A program made the position numbers and the translations under genes. Below the pieces are notes generated by a model that was not told the origin of the DNA, searched no databases, and was given only the letters and a program-made list of their open reading frames with translations. From Bombyx mori (Eukaryota; Arthropoda; Insecta; Lepidoptera; Bombycidae): a stretch of DNA of 64,000 nucleotides. How positions within the stretch are numbered: position 1 is the stretch's first letter; each line of letters begins with the position of its first letter. The stretch is taken from contig NC_085135.1 in NCBI RefSeq assembly GCF_030269925.1, forward strand, positions 4,774,753-4,838,752, given 5' to 3'. Positions 35,793 to 47,340 of the stretch are shown piece by piece.

Positions 35793-36545
35793 CTACTTTC
35801 GACGAGTCGTCCTCTTGCCGATTTCTCGCTCTGCCGCTGATTTTGGTGCCGTCTTGGGTTCGTCATGAGATTTCCCAGATGACTGAGAAGCTCCTTGCGC
35901 CGAGGGAAACTTGGTTTTCAGACGCTGAAGTTCAAACATCTGTTCAATCTTACTGCGTTTATTATCCGGGAGAAGAACGACTATTTTCCCATTTGTTGTC
36001 CAGCAGCGCTTAACGCCGAAATGAGAGCGGGCCTCCAAAAAGACATCATGACGTGATTTGGTCAGAAATTCTGAAATGATGACCCTAGACCCCTTCAGGA
36101 GTGTCTTGTTCTTCCACACTTCATTGCATCGCCTCAAACTCTGGAACCTGACTAATATAGGCCTAGGCTTATTGGTGTTGGAGCCTAATCGATAGCAAGC
36201 AGTTAAATCCTCTTCTGTGCAATCAGCCACCTTCATTTGGTTGGTTAATATACCCACAATTGCTGTTGCTGGGTCTGTGGCATCTGACTCCGGGATTCCA
36301 TGAAACAAAAGGACCTTACGACGCGACGCCATCTCATGCCTGTCCAACCCCAAGAGAACAAGCTCCATCTGTGACCTCAGCATGTTGAGTGTTTGTAGTG
36401 TGAGATTCCGGAATGCGATGAAATCTTGTGACAACTTGTCTAGGTCCGTGTGTGGTGACTGGTGACTGCTCAGCATTGTTTCAAACTCGGTCATCCTCTG
36501 CACAATGCTTGATTCCACCTCTTGTAACTTAGTGTACAGATCCAT
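35793..36545 (-). CDS. CR1-like copy 1 ORF1: coiled-coil/RRM-like protein
   Basis: 250 aa from an ATG at 36545. The N-terminal helical region (KLQEVESSIVQRMTEFETML ... LNMLRSQMELVLLGLDRHEM) suggests a coiled coil. The centre has RRKVLLFHGIPESD and RPILVRFQSLRRCNEVW, the RRM-like part of this ORF1 type, then a basic tail GKRTTRRK. It matches the ORF1 of copy 2 in order and motifs (RRKVLLLHGIPENK; RPVLVRFCSMEHRNVVW). It is open although its partner ORF2 is dead. Role: binding element RNA. Confidence 0.85.
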   Translation of the reverse strand: MDLYTKLQEVESSIVQRMTEFETMLSSHQSPHTDLDKLSQDFIAFRNLTLQTLNMLRSQMELVLLGLDRHEMASRRKVLLFHGIPESDATDPATAIVGILTNQMKVADCTEEDLTACYRLGSNTNKPRPILVRFQSLRRCNEVWKNKTLLKGSRVIISEFLTKSRHDVFLEARSHFGVKRCWTTNGKIVVLLPDNKRSKIEQMFELQRLKTKFPSAQGASQSSGKSHDEPKTAPKSAAEREIGKRTTRRK

Positions 36546-36808
36546 GATGCGGCGCTATTGATGATGTGGCAGTAGTGATGATGTGAAGTGATATTAATAG
36601 AGAGAACTTCTTCTTCTTCTTTTAGGTAATTTGGCTCCAACGCCTTTGGCATTGATTTTGCCAATGTCAAAGTATTTACAAAAATGACAGGTGCTTAGAG
36701 AGGGAAAAAATTACTAAATCTAAATACAAATAAATTTGGTCGGTTTTTCCATACGCGAATCTGTGGTTTTAAGAACAGCACAAACAAATATATGTTAGAC
36801 TAACTACT

Positions 36809-39800
36809 TTAGAGATAAATATTATTAGCAGATAAAAATTTACACAGAATATTTACATGTTTAGAATAGACTAAAGTTAATAAACAATTAATATTAATAG
36901 GCCGGGGAATGTCATTGGGAAGGATATCATAAAGAGGGGATACGATATTGGGGCAGTCGAAGAAAATGTGATCCAGGGTACCCTCATCTAATCCACACTC
37001 ACAAAGAGAATGGTCACGGACTCTAATTTTGGCAAGAAAAACAGGGGAGCAAACATGGCCAAGTCTAAGACGGATTATAGCGGAAACAATTTTTTTAGGA
37101 AGATGGCAGTGGGAGGAAAACCAAGGCTTAGAGGGCAGGGTCGGTTGCAAGTTACCATAATGCTTACCTACTGACTGACGAGAAATCTGCCAGCTTTCAT
37201 TCCAAGATTGAAGCATATCAGATTTTGCCAGAGAATGTAAATCTCGAGGAAAAATTTTGTTATACTTGTTACAGCCCATAACAACAGCCTCCTTGGCACA
37301 GGAGTCAGCAAGCTCATTCCCACAAATTCCGCTATGACTTGGGATCCAGACGAGAGTGACATCAAGTCCGGAGCAGTGACATTGAAACAGAGTTTCTTTA
37401 ATTTTTAATATAATTTCAAAATTGACTTTTGAATGCGATGGAAATTTAGTTATGTCTTGAAGACAGCTTAAGGAGTCCGAAAAAATTACCGATTTACTTA
37501 GACCGCGGGTTTTAATAAAAAGAGCTGCTTCTAAAAGAGCAACAGCTTCACCAGAGTACACAGAGGAAGTCTGAGGGAGTTTGTATTTTAAGGAGATTTT
37601 AAACTTGGGGATCCATACCGCAGCACCTACAGGACCATTTTGGGATAGTTTAGATGCATCAGTGAATAGGTGATAATGATTAGGCCATTGTAGTTGTACT
37701 ATGTTCTGAAATTGTAAATTTGCTCCTGGGGAGTCTTTATGGATCCCAATATTCAAGAAGGTAGTGGGACGAAATAAAAGACAGTCAAAAGAGAAAAGAA
37801 AGAGGGGGAATTTATCATATTGAGAAATTGGAGAAGCTAAATTTTGCAGTTTCTTATACGAGTTGACAAGAGGAGGTACAGATTTATGACGCCAGTATCT
37901 AGAGGTTTCAGTCAGTTGAGCTAGTTGAGAAAGTAGAGCTAAAAGGGGGTGGTTTGAGAGAGAAATTACTTTGTAGAAAAATCTATCAGCTAGAAACTGT
38001 CTACGCAAGGCTAAAGGAGGTTCAAAACATTCAACTTGTAGGGCATTTATAGGGGAAGATTTCATGGCGCCAGAGATGATTCTGAGGCATTTTGATTGAA
38101 TACGATTTAGTTTTGTAAGTGCCATTTTATTACAAGGCTCCAAAACAAAGCAACCATAGTCAAAGTGACTTCTAATTAGAGCATTATAAAGAAGCTTCTG
38201 GCTGTAAGGATGTGAACCCCACCTAACACCGGAGAGTGCGCGTAGAACATTGATGCTCTTCTCAACTTTATTGCAGATATAGTTTAAATGGTGAACACCG
38301 GAGAGTTTAGAATCCAAGAGAATGCCCAAAAACTTAACTTTACTCAAGACTGGAATAAATTGGTTACAAATTTCAATATTTATTTCAGGGATAACTCTCT
38401 TACGGGAGAAAGCGACCGCAGAACATTTAGGGATGGACAGGGATAAGCAGTGATCATTCAACCAAGAATTCAGATTAAACAAAGCAGAATTTAGACAATT
38501 ACAAGCTTGTGAGAAAGAATTAGATATGGTATAGAGGGCAATATCGTCAGCATATTGAAGGATACGGCAAAAACGGTTCACAGTAGTATCTAAAATAGCA
38601 GTGTAAATATTATAAAGCAGAGGACTGAGAACAGAACCCTGAGGCAGACCTTTCCAGGTCCGATGAGAAGAATTTTCACCTAAGATGCGAACTATAATAG
38701 ATCTGTCATAAAACAAATTGAAGATAAAATTCACAATTCTAGGAGGCATATTCAGGTTAATAAGTTTTTGTCTAAGTAAATGAAGGTCGACATTGTCGTA
38801 TGCAGAGGAAATATCTAGAAAAACTGCTATAACATGACGATTTTGAGAGAATGCAACACGAATATCTGAAGTGAGGAGGCTCAGGCTGTCCAATGTTCCG
38901 TAACCTCGTCTAAAGCCAAACTGACTATTAGGGATAATAGACCTGTTTTCAACAATCCATTCTAGACGATTTTTTATCAAATGTTCCATAATTTTAGCTA
39001 GCACACTCGAGAGAGCAATAGGTCTATATGAACAAGATTGAGCTGGATCCTTGCCTGGTTTTAAAATTGGGATTATCAATTGAGTTTTCCATGAGGCTGG
39101 AATAGAACTGGAGAGAAATATATGATTTAAAAGATTTAGAAAGATTTTTTTAGAAGAGTCAGATAATTTTTTTATAAAAGAGTACGGGAAGCCATCTATA
39201 CCTGGGGCTGAATCTCGGAGGTTGTCAAGAACACAGCATAGTTCTGCAAATGAGAAGCTGGAATTCATGGGGTCATTAGAGCCGGAGGAGGGAATTAAGG
39301 GACAAGGTTTAAAAGGCACAAAGGGTGGGCAGAGTTTGGAGATAAAATCAGGAAGCCAAGACAAGGAATTAGAATTAATATTATTATCAGATTGGGATTA
39401 ACGAAATGCTTTTATTTTTTTCCAAATCAAGGAGGCAGGAGTTCTTGGGGAGAGAGACTCGCAAAAATTACGCCAAGCAAGAGATTTCTTTTGTCGCAAA
39501 AATCTTTTAGAGATGGCCGAAACTTTCTGAAATTCTAGGAAATTCTCTAAAGAGAGAATTTTAGAAAATTCAGACTCAGCCTCCTTGCGTTTTTGGACTA
39601 TTTGGGAGCATTCAGCATCCCACCATGCTGGTGAGGGAATTTTATTTGAAGCTGAATTCTTTAAGGGAATGGTTAGTTCGGCAGCGGAGGATAAAATGGA
39701 ACAAAATTCTAGGTACAAAAATAGAGTATTTTCATCATTTGCATCAGGAAGAGATTCAAGATTATTTTGAACTAAAGATGAATACTTTTGCCAGTCGGCC

Positions 39801-40498
39801 TTGTTAAGTCCGAATTTCAAAAGGGGTTCATATGGAATTGAAGATGGGATGGAAGAATCGGCTAGAGTTAGTAATATTGGAAGATGATCACTGCCATGGG
39901 AGTTAGACAGAACAGACCAAGAAATCGAGTTAACTAAAGAGGGAGAGGACAAGGACAGGTCTGGGGCACTTGGACTTTGGGATGGGGATACTCTACGGGT
40001 GGGAGTTCCATCATTAAGTAGACACAAATTTAATTCATCAAGTTTATCAAGAAATAATGAGGAATTTGAGTCACATAACTCAGAACCCCACATTGTATGG
40101 CGTATATTAAAATCTCCTAAGACTAAGAGAGGACATGGAAGAGAGGTTAAGAGTGTCGAAAATTCTTGAATAAGGTTACTATTAGGGTGAGGGATGTACA
40201 CTGAGACCACTGTGATGTTAAAGCAGCGAACTGCCACAATGTTAATTGCTGAGGAATGAGGAGGAAGGGTAATGCGAGAAAAAGATATATTTCTTCTGAC
40301 CAAGATAGCAGTTCCTGCCCAGCCGTCGTCTCTGTCATCGCGGAGACACGAGAACCCGGGCACCCTAAGCAGAGTATCCGGTCTCAACCATGACTCCGCA
40401 ACAGCAAAGAGGACAGGGTTATATTGATTAGATAGATAAATTATTTCTTGTTTTTTATTTCTGATACTACGACAGTTCCATTGTAGGACCTTCGTCAT
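36809..40498 (-). pseudogene. I-like ORF2: endonuclease, RT and RNase H, one in-frame stop
   Basis: The ATG at 40498 starts MTKVLQWNCRSIRNKKQEI. Endonuclease motifs are FAVAESWLRP, LLVLGDFNIRHTMWGS and NSHGSDHLPILLTL. A single TAA at 39398-39400 follows KIKAFR; the same frame continues SQSDNNINSNSLSWLPDF for 860 more residues. RT motifs are IPILKPGKDPAQSCSYRPIA, SQFGFRRGYGT, FLDISSAYDNV, GLPQGSVLSPLLY and LQYADDIALY. RNase H follows with HLFTDASKLSQNGPVGAAVW, SGEAVALLEAALF, FSDSLSCL and WIPSHSGICGNELAD. All catalytic residues are kept, so only the one stop separates it from an intact frame. Confidence 0.92.
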
Positions 40499-41915
40499 TA
40501 TGCTTTGGTTGAGAGTTAACGAGACTAGAGATTAAAGCGTGAATCTGAATCAAGACGTTGTTCGGTAGTATATCATTGAATTTTGATAAAATATTTAGAA
40601 GCAGCATTGACATTAATTCCGCGAGATTATCATTTGTAGCAGGGGCACAGGGGGTGGGAGTGCTAAGAGCACAACCATTGGGTAAACAAGAGTTAGGAGG
40701 GCTAATAATATCGTTGTGAGCATGACGATCATAAGACTTGGAAAGTATTGGTTTAGACGATTTTTCAATAAAAACAGTTTTTTTGTATGAAGTTGACGGA
40801 GTATGACGAGAAGATGAGGGGGAGGAAGACGGGAGGGTATTCGAAGATGGAGCTGATCGGCTCAGGAAGATAGGTTTTTGGGGAAGAGAAGAATTGGCAA
40901 TATCGGCATAGGAGGTGCGGACTGAAGGAAATCTGCGAGCTGCCTCAATATAATTAATATTTTCTTCAGACATAACCATCTTAATTGATCTTTGACGGGC
41001 ATGTTCGGGGCATTTCGGGTCAGAGGCGGGATGACAACCAGAGCAGAACAAGCAGGTTATGTTATTTTCTGGAACACTACAAGAATTACCTTCATGGGGG
41101 CCTGCGCATCGAGAGCAGCGGGCTTGCGATCGACATTGATCACGAATGTGCCCAAAACGACAACACTTTAAACACTGAATAGTGGGAAGAGTATATATGT
41201 TTACAGGGAGGGAAACGCTGCAACAATATACATGTTTAGGAAGAACTTGCCCAAGAAAAGAGAGGACAACTGTACCCGTCGGTTCCCATACTGTATTTCC
41301 ATCTATTTTCTTTTTCTTATTCATTCTTCTGGCTTTAATGACGGTGGTTGAAACAGACCGACACTCAATCCATGAGACTAGGTCCTCAAGAGACCACTCT
41401 ACAGGAATTTGTCTCACGACACCCATCCTGGTAACTTGAAAGCGTGGAATAATTGCTGACAATTTGTTAGATGAAAGTAATGGGTTTGTTAAAAATGAAT
41501 TCGCTTCGTTATATGTTTTAAAAATAATAGCAGCCCTATTTCTACCCATGTTTTTAATTTCATTGTAGATAATTTGAGCAATTTTAAGGGTACGGGTGTG
41601 GTTCGAAACTGGGGCAAAGTCACCATCTGAACGAGATACATGGACAACAAAAGGGCCAGAGTCAGTTTCAGAGTAATTAAGAACTGAATTGTTATCAAAA
41701 CCTGGCCGGGTGTAGGTATGTTGATTAGAGGCAGCTGCCGGTAAATGTGGAGCTGATCTTTTTTCTGGGACGCTTAATACGTCTTCCGCAGGGCGTTTTT
41801 GTGAAGCTTTTACAGGAGAATTAAGCATTAGAGAAAGATCGTCCATCTCTGAATCTAAAGAAGACCTCCCTCTGTCCGGCGGGACGTTTTCGCCCACCGA
41901 GGACGACATTGACAT
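40467..41915 (-). CDS. I-like ORF1: Gag-like zinc-knuckle protein
   Basis: 482 aa from ATG at 41915 (MSMSSSVGENVPPDRGRS). The N-terminal region is low-complexity, then a folded region with FVVHVSRSDGDF and KIAQIIYNEIKNMGRNRAAI, followed by VEWSLEDLVSWIECR. Zinc-knuckle cluster: CLKCCRFGHIRDQC, CSRCAGPHEGNSC and CLFCSGCHPASDPKC. The C-terminus is serine-rich. Its end overlaps the ORF2 start by 32 bases in a different frame. It is predicted to bind element RNA; the frame is uninterrupted. Confidence 0.9.
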   Translation of the reverse strand: MSMSSSVGENVPPDRGRSSLDSEMDDLSLMLNSPVKASQKRPAEDVLSVPEKRSAPHLPAAASNQHTYTRPGFDNNSVLNYSETDSGPFVVHVSRSDGDFAPVSNHTRTLKIAQIIYNEIKNMGRNRAAIIFKTYNEANSFLTNPLLSSNKLSAIIPRFQVTRMGVVRQIPVEWSLEDLVSWIECRSVSTTVIKARRMNKKKKIDGNTVWEPTGTVVLSFLGQVLPKHVYCCSVSLPVNIYTLPTIQCLKCCRFGHIRDQCRSQARCSRCAGPHEGNSCSVPENNITCLFCSGCHPASDPKCPEHARQRSIKMVMSEENINYIEAARRFPSVRTSYADIANSSLPQKPIFLSRSAPSSNTLPSSSPSSSRHTPSTSYKKTVFIEKSSKPILSKSYDRHAHNDIISPPNSCLPNGCALSTPTPCAPATNDNLAELMSMLLLNILSKFNDILPNNVLIQIHALISSLVNSQPKHNDEGPTMELS

Positions 41916-42284
41916 AAAAAATACACTTACCAGTTAAATGAAACTTAAACTAATCCACCACCAACAAAAATAGGGCAACACAATTCTTAAAAACACAGAA
42001 AAAACGGGAAAAACACTAAAAATAATCGAAACGCGTGTGATCTTTTTTTTTTTTTTTTGCTTGAAGGATTACTGGTGGCCCGGAGGCCTTTCCAGTTTCA
42101 CCAGGACAGGTGGGCGAGCAAAGGCTCAGCCAGGAGGGGTGGGATTTGCTAACAGCTGCCCGAGCGCCTCCGAAGGAGACCTAACAACTCAAGAGTAGCT
42201 GCTTCGCGAATGAATCTACTACCGGATCGGAATCGCGACCCGCTGAGAAGATCCGGCGAGAAACTCAGCGAGCTGATTCATGGG

Positions 42285-45162
42285 TTAGGTTGCACGGCGA
42301 ACTCTTTGTCGAGTTCGACGAGTACGGTTACCGAGGTCCCTAAGTCTGCTCCTAGAGCTGAAGGCGTCTAGTGCAAAGGTTATTGGATCTGATGGATCCG
42401 TAAGGACGTGTCTAGGGCGTCGACGGTGACTGGCTCCTGCATGATCAGGATTCGGGGAGTAGTCAGCGGCGGCTACGATAAGGCGATTATCATGACGCAT
42501 AGCCTTATCGAAGTACCGTTTCGACGCTGACTTCATGTATTTCTGTATAGATTCGAGGCCCAGGTCGTCGTGTAGGTCAACGTTCCTCACGAACCACGGA
42601 GCTCCGACGGCTAACCTGCAAAAGCGGGATTGTAGAGATTGAAGGGTGTCTATGTGTGTGCGGGCCGCGTGAGCGAACACCACACTCGCGTAAGTCATGA
42701 CGGGCCTTATGCAAGTTTTGTAAAGTGTCACCTTGTTCCGAAGGGACATTTTACTCCGCTTACAGATCATGGGGTAGAGTCTACCGAGAATAAACGCGGG
42801 CACGGTCACGGACTGATTTTATATGCGGGCGGAATGTCATCGATGCATCCAGGGTAACGCCCAGGTACTTGACCTTCCTGGCCCAGGGTATGGATTGACT
42901 AAAGAGAGTAATCGGGGGTGTGAGATTCCTCCTCCTAATACGGGAGGAAATCCGTGTGGAGCTTCCCCTCTGAAATAGCACCGCAGTACTTTTCACTGGG
43001 TTGATGTCTATGCGCCATTTTCGGAACCACTGTCCTAGGGCTAGGGCTGCGCTCTGAAGCTTCTTCGCGATTAGGGACTTGTTTCTACTGGAATAGTAAA
43101 CAGTCGTGTCGTCGGCGAATAAAGCTAAATGGGTCGGCGGCGACCGGGGAATATCGTTAACGAATAAGCTAAATAGGAGGGGTGAAAGGACAGAGCCTTG
43201 CGGGACTCCAGCTGTGAGAGGTCGTGGGGAGGAGCGGGTTCCCTCGACTCGATATCGAAAAGAGCGGTTCGACAAGAAGTCCCGTATGATGAGCACGAAA
43301 CTATCCGGCACACCCATGTTGAATAGTTTGAAAATCAAACCGTTGTGCCAGACTTTGTCGAACGCTTTTGCGACGTCGAAGAAGAGAGCTCCCGTGTATA
43401 ACGGTTTTGGTCGATTAAGCCCCACAAGAATGTGCTCCGTGAGGCGGTACACCTGTTGAACGCATGAGTGATTTGTACGGAATCCGAATTGTTCATCGAT
43501 GAGAATGCCCTTGGATGAGACGAAGTCTCTGAGGCGTTTGTAGAGCAGACGCTCATACAGTTTGCCTAGAGACATGAGGAGGCTAATCGGGCGGTAGCTC
43601 GTCGGATGATTTTTTGGTTTACCGGGTTTATGTATGCCGATAACGTCCGCTTCTTTCCACACCGCGGGAAAGATACAGTTCGCCATAGCGGCATTGAAAA
43701 TAGATGCCAACATCACGATGAGTTGGACGGGTAGAAGTTTAATAACGCGGTTAGATATACCGTCGGAACCGGGAGCCTTGCGAGGACGTAGGTCTTTGAT
43801 CAAGTCTTTAACTTCCATCGGGGTGACGGGTGGTAACGCATCCGAGGGTGGCAAGGAGGCTCTGCGTTCTACCTCACTGTCTACTAATTCTACATGAACA
43901 GGGTCCACGGATTGAGTGCTGGGCGTGCACTGGGTTTGCAATGTATCGGCCAGCAACTCTGCTTTTTCGTCATCATCAAACGCCGCGAGTCGGCCTGAGG
44001 GGCCTACGAGGGGGGGCATAGTTACTACCGTATCCGATTTGAGAGTACGAGCTAAGCGGTAGTAAGACCTTTGGGAGGGCGCGAGTCCTTCTAAGAAATC
44101 AGACCATCTGGCATCTCGGACTTCGGCGATGCGAGACTTTACGTCGCGTTGTAGGGCACGCATTCGAATACGATTTTCCGCGGTAGGATACCTGTCGTAG
44201 GCGCGTATCGAGGCGTTCTTAGCTCTAAGGAGTTCCCTAATATCATCGGACAATTTGAAGCGGTGAAGGAAATCCTCCGCTACAACTTGTTTCGATGATC
44301 TATCTAATGTTGAGGTGATGTGTGACGTTAAGATGTCTATGGCTTCAGCGGTATCCTGAGGAGACGGGATAGAGTCCGGGTTAAACGGGAGCGATGGTGG
44401 ATCAGATTCAGCCAGGCTGATGCCCAGCGTGTGCCAATCCACCACAGTCCTCGTGACGGGAACGGAAACGGGAGCGCGACCGAGCTTCATAACGACGGGA
44501 CGGTGGTCTGAATCTAACTCTGAAACTACTTCGATCGAGTGTAAGCGCAGAGTTACGTTTTTTAATAACGCTATGTCGAGTATATCCGGGCGATGCGCGA
44601 TATTTAGCGGGTAGTGAGTCGGGGTTAGCGGAGCGACGATATCGAAGGCGAGATCATCGACTAACGCGTCAAGCCGCCTGCCATTCGGGGTTGTGGTGTG
44701 TGAGTTCCACCTGATGTGTTTACAATTTAGGTCGCCCGCCAGAATGACAGAGCTCCCCATACCGAGCAGCGCCTCGATATCACTGCTTAGAACGATCTTA
44801 TCCGGTGGAAGATAAACGGACGCGATAACGATCGGCGCGTGTCCCGTCAGTGAGATTCGGCACACTGATGCTTCGATATTAGCGAGCGCGGGCGGATCGA
44901 GCGGGACGCAATGCAGGGCTCTTCTATAGTAAATGACGGTACCACCACCACGAGCAGAGAGCCTGTCGTTCCTGACCATGTTATAGTTCGCGATTTTAGG
45001 GTCACGGCGCGCGGGCTTAAGTAGGGTCTCCTGCACTAAAAAGATATCAATTTGATGGTCACGCAAAAAGTCAGAAACCTGATCACGTTGATTTGCGAGA
45101 CCGTAAGCGTTAAAAAATCCTATCGTTACGGATAGGGGCTTTATTCTACTTATATACGCCAT
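42285..45162 (-). pseudogene. BMC1-like ORF2: endonuclease + RT, one frameshift
   Basis: ATG at 45162. Endonuclease: VTIGFFNAYGLANQRDQV, FLVQETLLKPA, VILAGDLNCKHIRWNS, PDILDIALLKN and LDSDHRPVVMKL. RT: LRPRKAPGSDGISNRVIKLL, IHKPGKPKNHPTSYRPISLL, EQFGFRTNHSCVQQ, FFDVAKAFDKVWH, TAGVPQGSVLSPLLF and catalytic LALFADDTTVYYS. A frameshift near 42800 (after HIKSVRDRA) moves the thumb region (ILGRLYPMICKRSKMSLRNK) into another frame, which runs to 42285. ORF2 begins three bases after the ORF1 stop (TAA TCA ATG), fitting reinitiation. Confidence 0.9.
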
Positions 45163-45165
45163 TGA

Positions 45166-46787
45166 TTACCGGCGGAGTGAGGGGAGGACGTACGTATTTA
45201 ATGACGCGTATACGTCGGCGTATTCTTGCACAACGGCGATAAAGTGTTGTGCAGTGGAGGCAGCGCGAATGGCGTCGCCCAAAGCGTTAACGCGCTCAAA
45301 GTTGATCGACTGAAAGAAGTCGATCGCTAAAGCGAGATTGTCGGACGCGGTCGGAGGGCAAGTCGCGGGAGAGGGACGAGTTGCGGGGGCGGGACGAATC
45401 GCGGAGGAGGGAGTTGTAACCGTGTTCGTGTACGGCAGCGGTTTCGCCCAAGCCGAGACACTGGGCACCGGCGCCGGAACGAACGCTGGCTTAGCCTGCG
45501 ACACAGAGGGTGCCGAGGCTTTGATGTCTGGGCCGGAAGCTCGGAGGCGGTTTTGGCGGGCGACGCGACGATTTATTTTCGGGGCTCGTGGGCATCCGCG
45601 GTAATTTGCGGGGTGACCCTGTGTACGACACAGGACGCAGCTAGGCGGTTCCGTCGCGGTTTTTTGATCGCGAGTGCAGAGGGCCGTGGCGTGATCTCCT
45701 AAGCACTTGACGCATCGGGGGCGCGCGTGACAGTTACGGGAAGAATGCCCGTATAATTGGCAGTTATGGCACTGGCTAGGTGTGCCTTTCTTGTGTGGGG
45801 TTTCGACGGCGATTCCGGAAAGGCTACAGACCGTTCGGATGTTGAATATTTGCTTACCCTCGGGGGTAGGCTGGAGGGCGACGAGAACCATGTTATATGG
45901 CTCCCTTCCGCGACCTGTGTGCATGCGGTGTACGGAGTTAACCGGTAGGCCTTGTTCGAGAAGGTCGGCCTTGACTAGCTCGGCATCCAACTCTTTAGGG
46001 ATGCCACGTATGACGACACGGAGTTCGCGCTCCTCCTGGAGCGTATACGTGTGGAAACTTATACGCTCCTTACGGAGGTAAGAAGAGAGGGCCCTATGGT
46101 CGTCGGGTGTTCGAACCTTAATTTGAATGCCGTTCGCGAGGTTACGGGCATTCGTGAAGTTGATATTTTTGGCCTTAAGGGCCAGGGAAACTCGATCCCA
46201 AGCTGCCTTCTCTTGGAGGATTACCGGGGGAGGGGTCTGGGTTTTATTTTGTGCCACCGGACGCGGCGACGGGGTGGCACGGGCTGGAGGCGCAACGGGA
46301 GTCTGAGGGCGGGGGCGCGACGCGTTCGCGGCTTTGCTAATTTTAGCGGCCGCGGGAGCTCGAGACTCCGCGGCACGCTTCTTACCCTTTTGTACCAGGG
46401 TGAATCCATCCGTCGATGAGGTGGGAGCGAGGTCGACCTCCATCTCCGAGTCAGAGTCGGAGGACGAGGAGGCGGGCGCCGGTGACCTACGAGCAGGTGT
46501 TTTGGAGGGCACGACGGAGGCTGCGGATGATCGCGCTGCTGGAACGGTGGCCACGGCGGACGACGCAGCAGTTTTACTCGCCAGTATAGGCGACGCGGGA
46601 ACGGCAGGCACGACGGAGGCTGCGGTGCTCGATGCAGAAGCTTTGCACGCAGGTACAGGCGACGCAGGAGCAGCGAGCTCGCGGAGTCCACGAGAGAGCT
46701 CGCGATGTGATCGGCCTTGAAGGCCAGAAACTCTGAGGCGAGCTGTGGGTGGCGAAGTCGGAGGAATTCCGCGAATACAGCGTCCAT
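45166..46787 (-). pseudogene. BMC1-like ORF1: Gag-like zinc-knuckle protein, frameshifted
   Basis: The likely start is the ATG at 46787 (MDAVFAEFLRLRHPQLASEF), in a different frame from the rest; a frameshift near 46680 joins it to the long frame. The long frame has an alanine/serine/proline-rich stretch, DGFTLVQKGKKRAAE, an RRM-like LRVVIRGIPKELDAELVKAD and knuckles CHNCQLYGHSSRNC, CVKCLGDHATALC and CVLCRTQGHPANYRGC. An upstream open stretch to 47037 lacks an ATG. Its role is RNA binding and particle formation with ORF2. Confidence 0.85.
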
Positions 46788-47340
46788 GATCGCTGAGTGC
46801 CCAGGTGGGGCGGCCCCGGGTCTTGAAAACACTCGCCTTGCGGCGAGGCCCCAACTTCTCGGACCTGAGCGGTTCTATTGAACACAGGTGGCGATGCGGC
46901 ACGATTACTACAGGACAAAGAAAAAACACAACAAAACGGAAATAACAAAAAGAAACAGAACAATTAACCACTTCCAGGAAAACAGTTTGTCGGCAGATGT
47001 ACCACGAACACAGAAACAACAAAAGGAAACAAAACAATTAAAAAGTTCCAGGAAGAGCACTTAGTCGGCAGATGTATCACGAACACAGGCCGCGCGAACA
47101 ATGGCCGGGCTAACAAAAGCCGGGCGAACAAAGACCGGGCGATCGAGTGGTCGATGAGCACGTCCGCACGTGACGGGTGCCTCTATCGGAATGCGTGTGA
47201 TCTGACAGATGTTCAACTACCCTCTCTAGAGAGAACTTGTTATGAGCTGTTGTGAAGCAAGTTTTGGAACCCAAATTATAGCATTTAGATATGAATAGGT
47301 AAAAATATATATTTTTTAACAATTAAAAACACTGAGAGCT

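Larger units (their letters stand above)
42044..47192 (-). mobile_element. BMC1-like Jockey-clade LINE, full length
   Basis: Flanked by the 11-bp duplication gcgtgtgatct (42033-42043, 47193-47203). On the minus strand it runs from a GC-rich 5' UTR through ORF1 and ORF2 to a 3' UTR with aagatccggcgagaaact-like sequence and a poly(A) tail (T15 at 42044-42058). The 5.15-kb length and layout fit what I recall of silkworm BMC1; the name is a recollection, not a search result. Each ORF has a frameshift, so this copy is probably inactive. Confidence 0.85.
36610..47226 (-). mobile_element. I-like LINE with RNase H, inserted in CR1-like copy 1
   Basis: The 12-bp duplication tagagagaactt (36598-36609, 47227-47238) brackets it. 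The element's 3' end carries (AAG)n (CTTCTTCTTCTT on the plus strand at 36609-36620). It encodes ORF1 (40467-41915) and an ORF2 with endonuclease, RT and RNase H (36809-40498) broken by one stop. The BMC1-like LINE (42044-47192) sits in its 5' UTR, so its own 5' end is the short piece 47204-47226. The RNase H after RT fits the I group. Confidence 0.9.
20800..47340 (-). mobile_element. CR1-like LINE copy 1, outer shell of a nest
   Basis: The 3' end begins near 20800 (tttatttgtacacac, like the 3' end of copy 2 at 53990). The element is interrupted by Gypsy-C (21011-32239) and by an I-like LINE (36610-47226). Its own sequence is therefore about 20800-21010, 32244-36609 and 47239 to roughly 47340. 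ORF2 (32331-35281) is damaged, while ORF1 (35793-36545) is open. Family membership is shown by close protein similarity to the intact copy at 53973-58947. The left and right ends are approximate because I found no target duplication. Confidence 0.7.
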
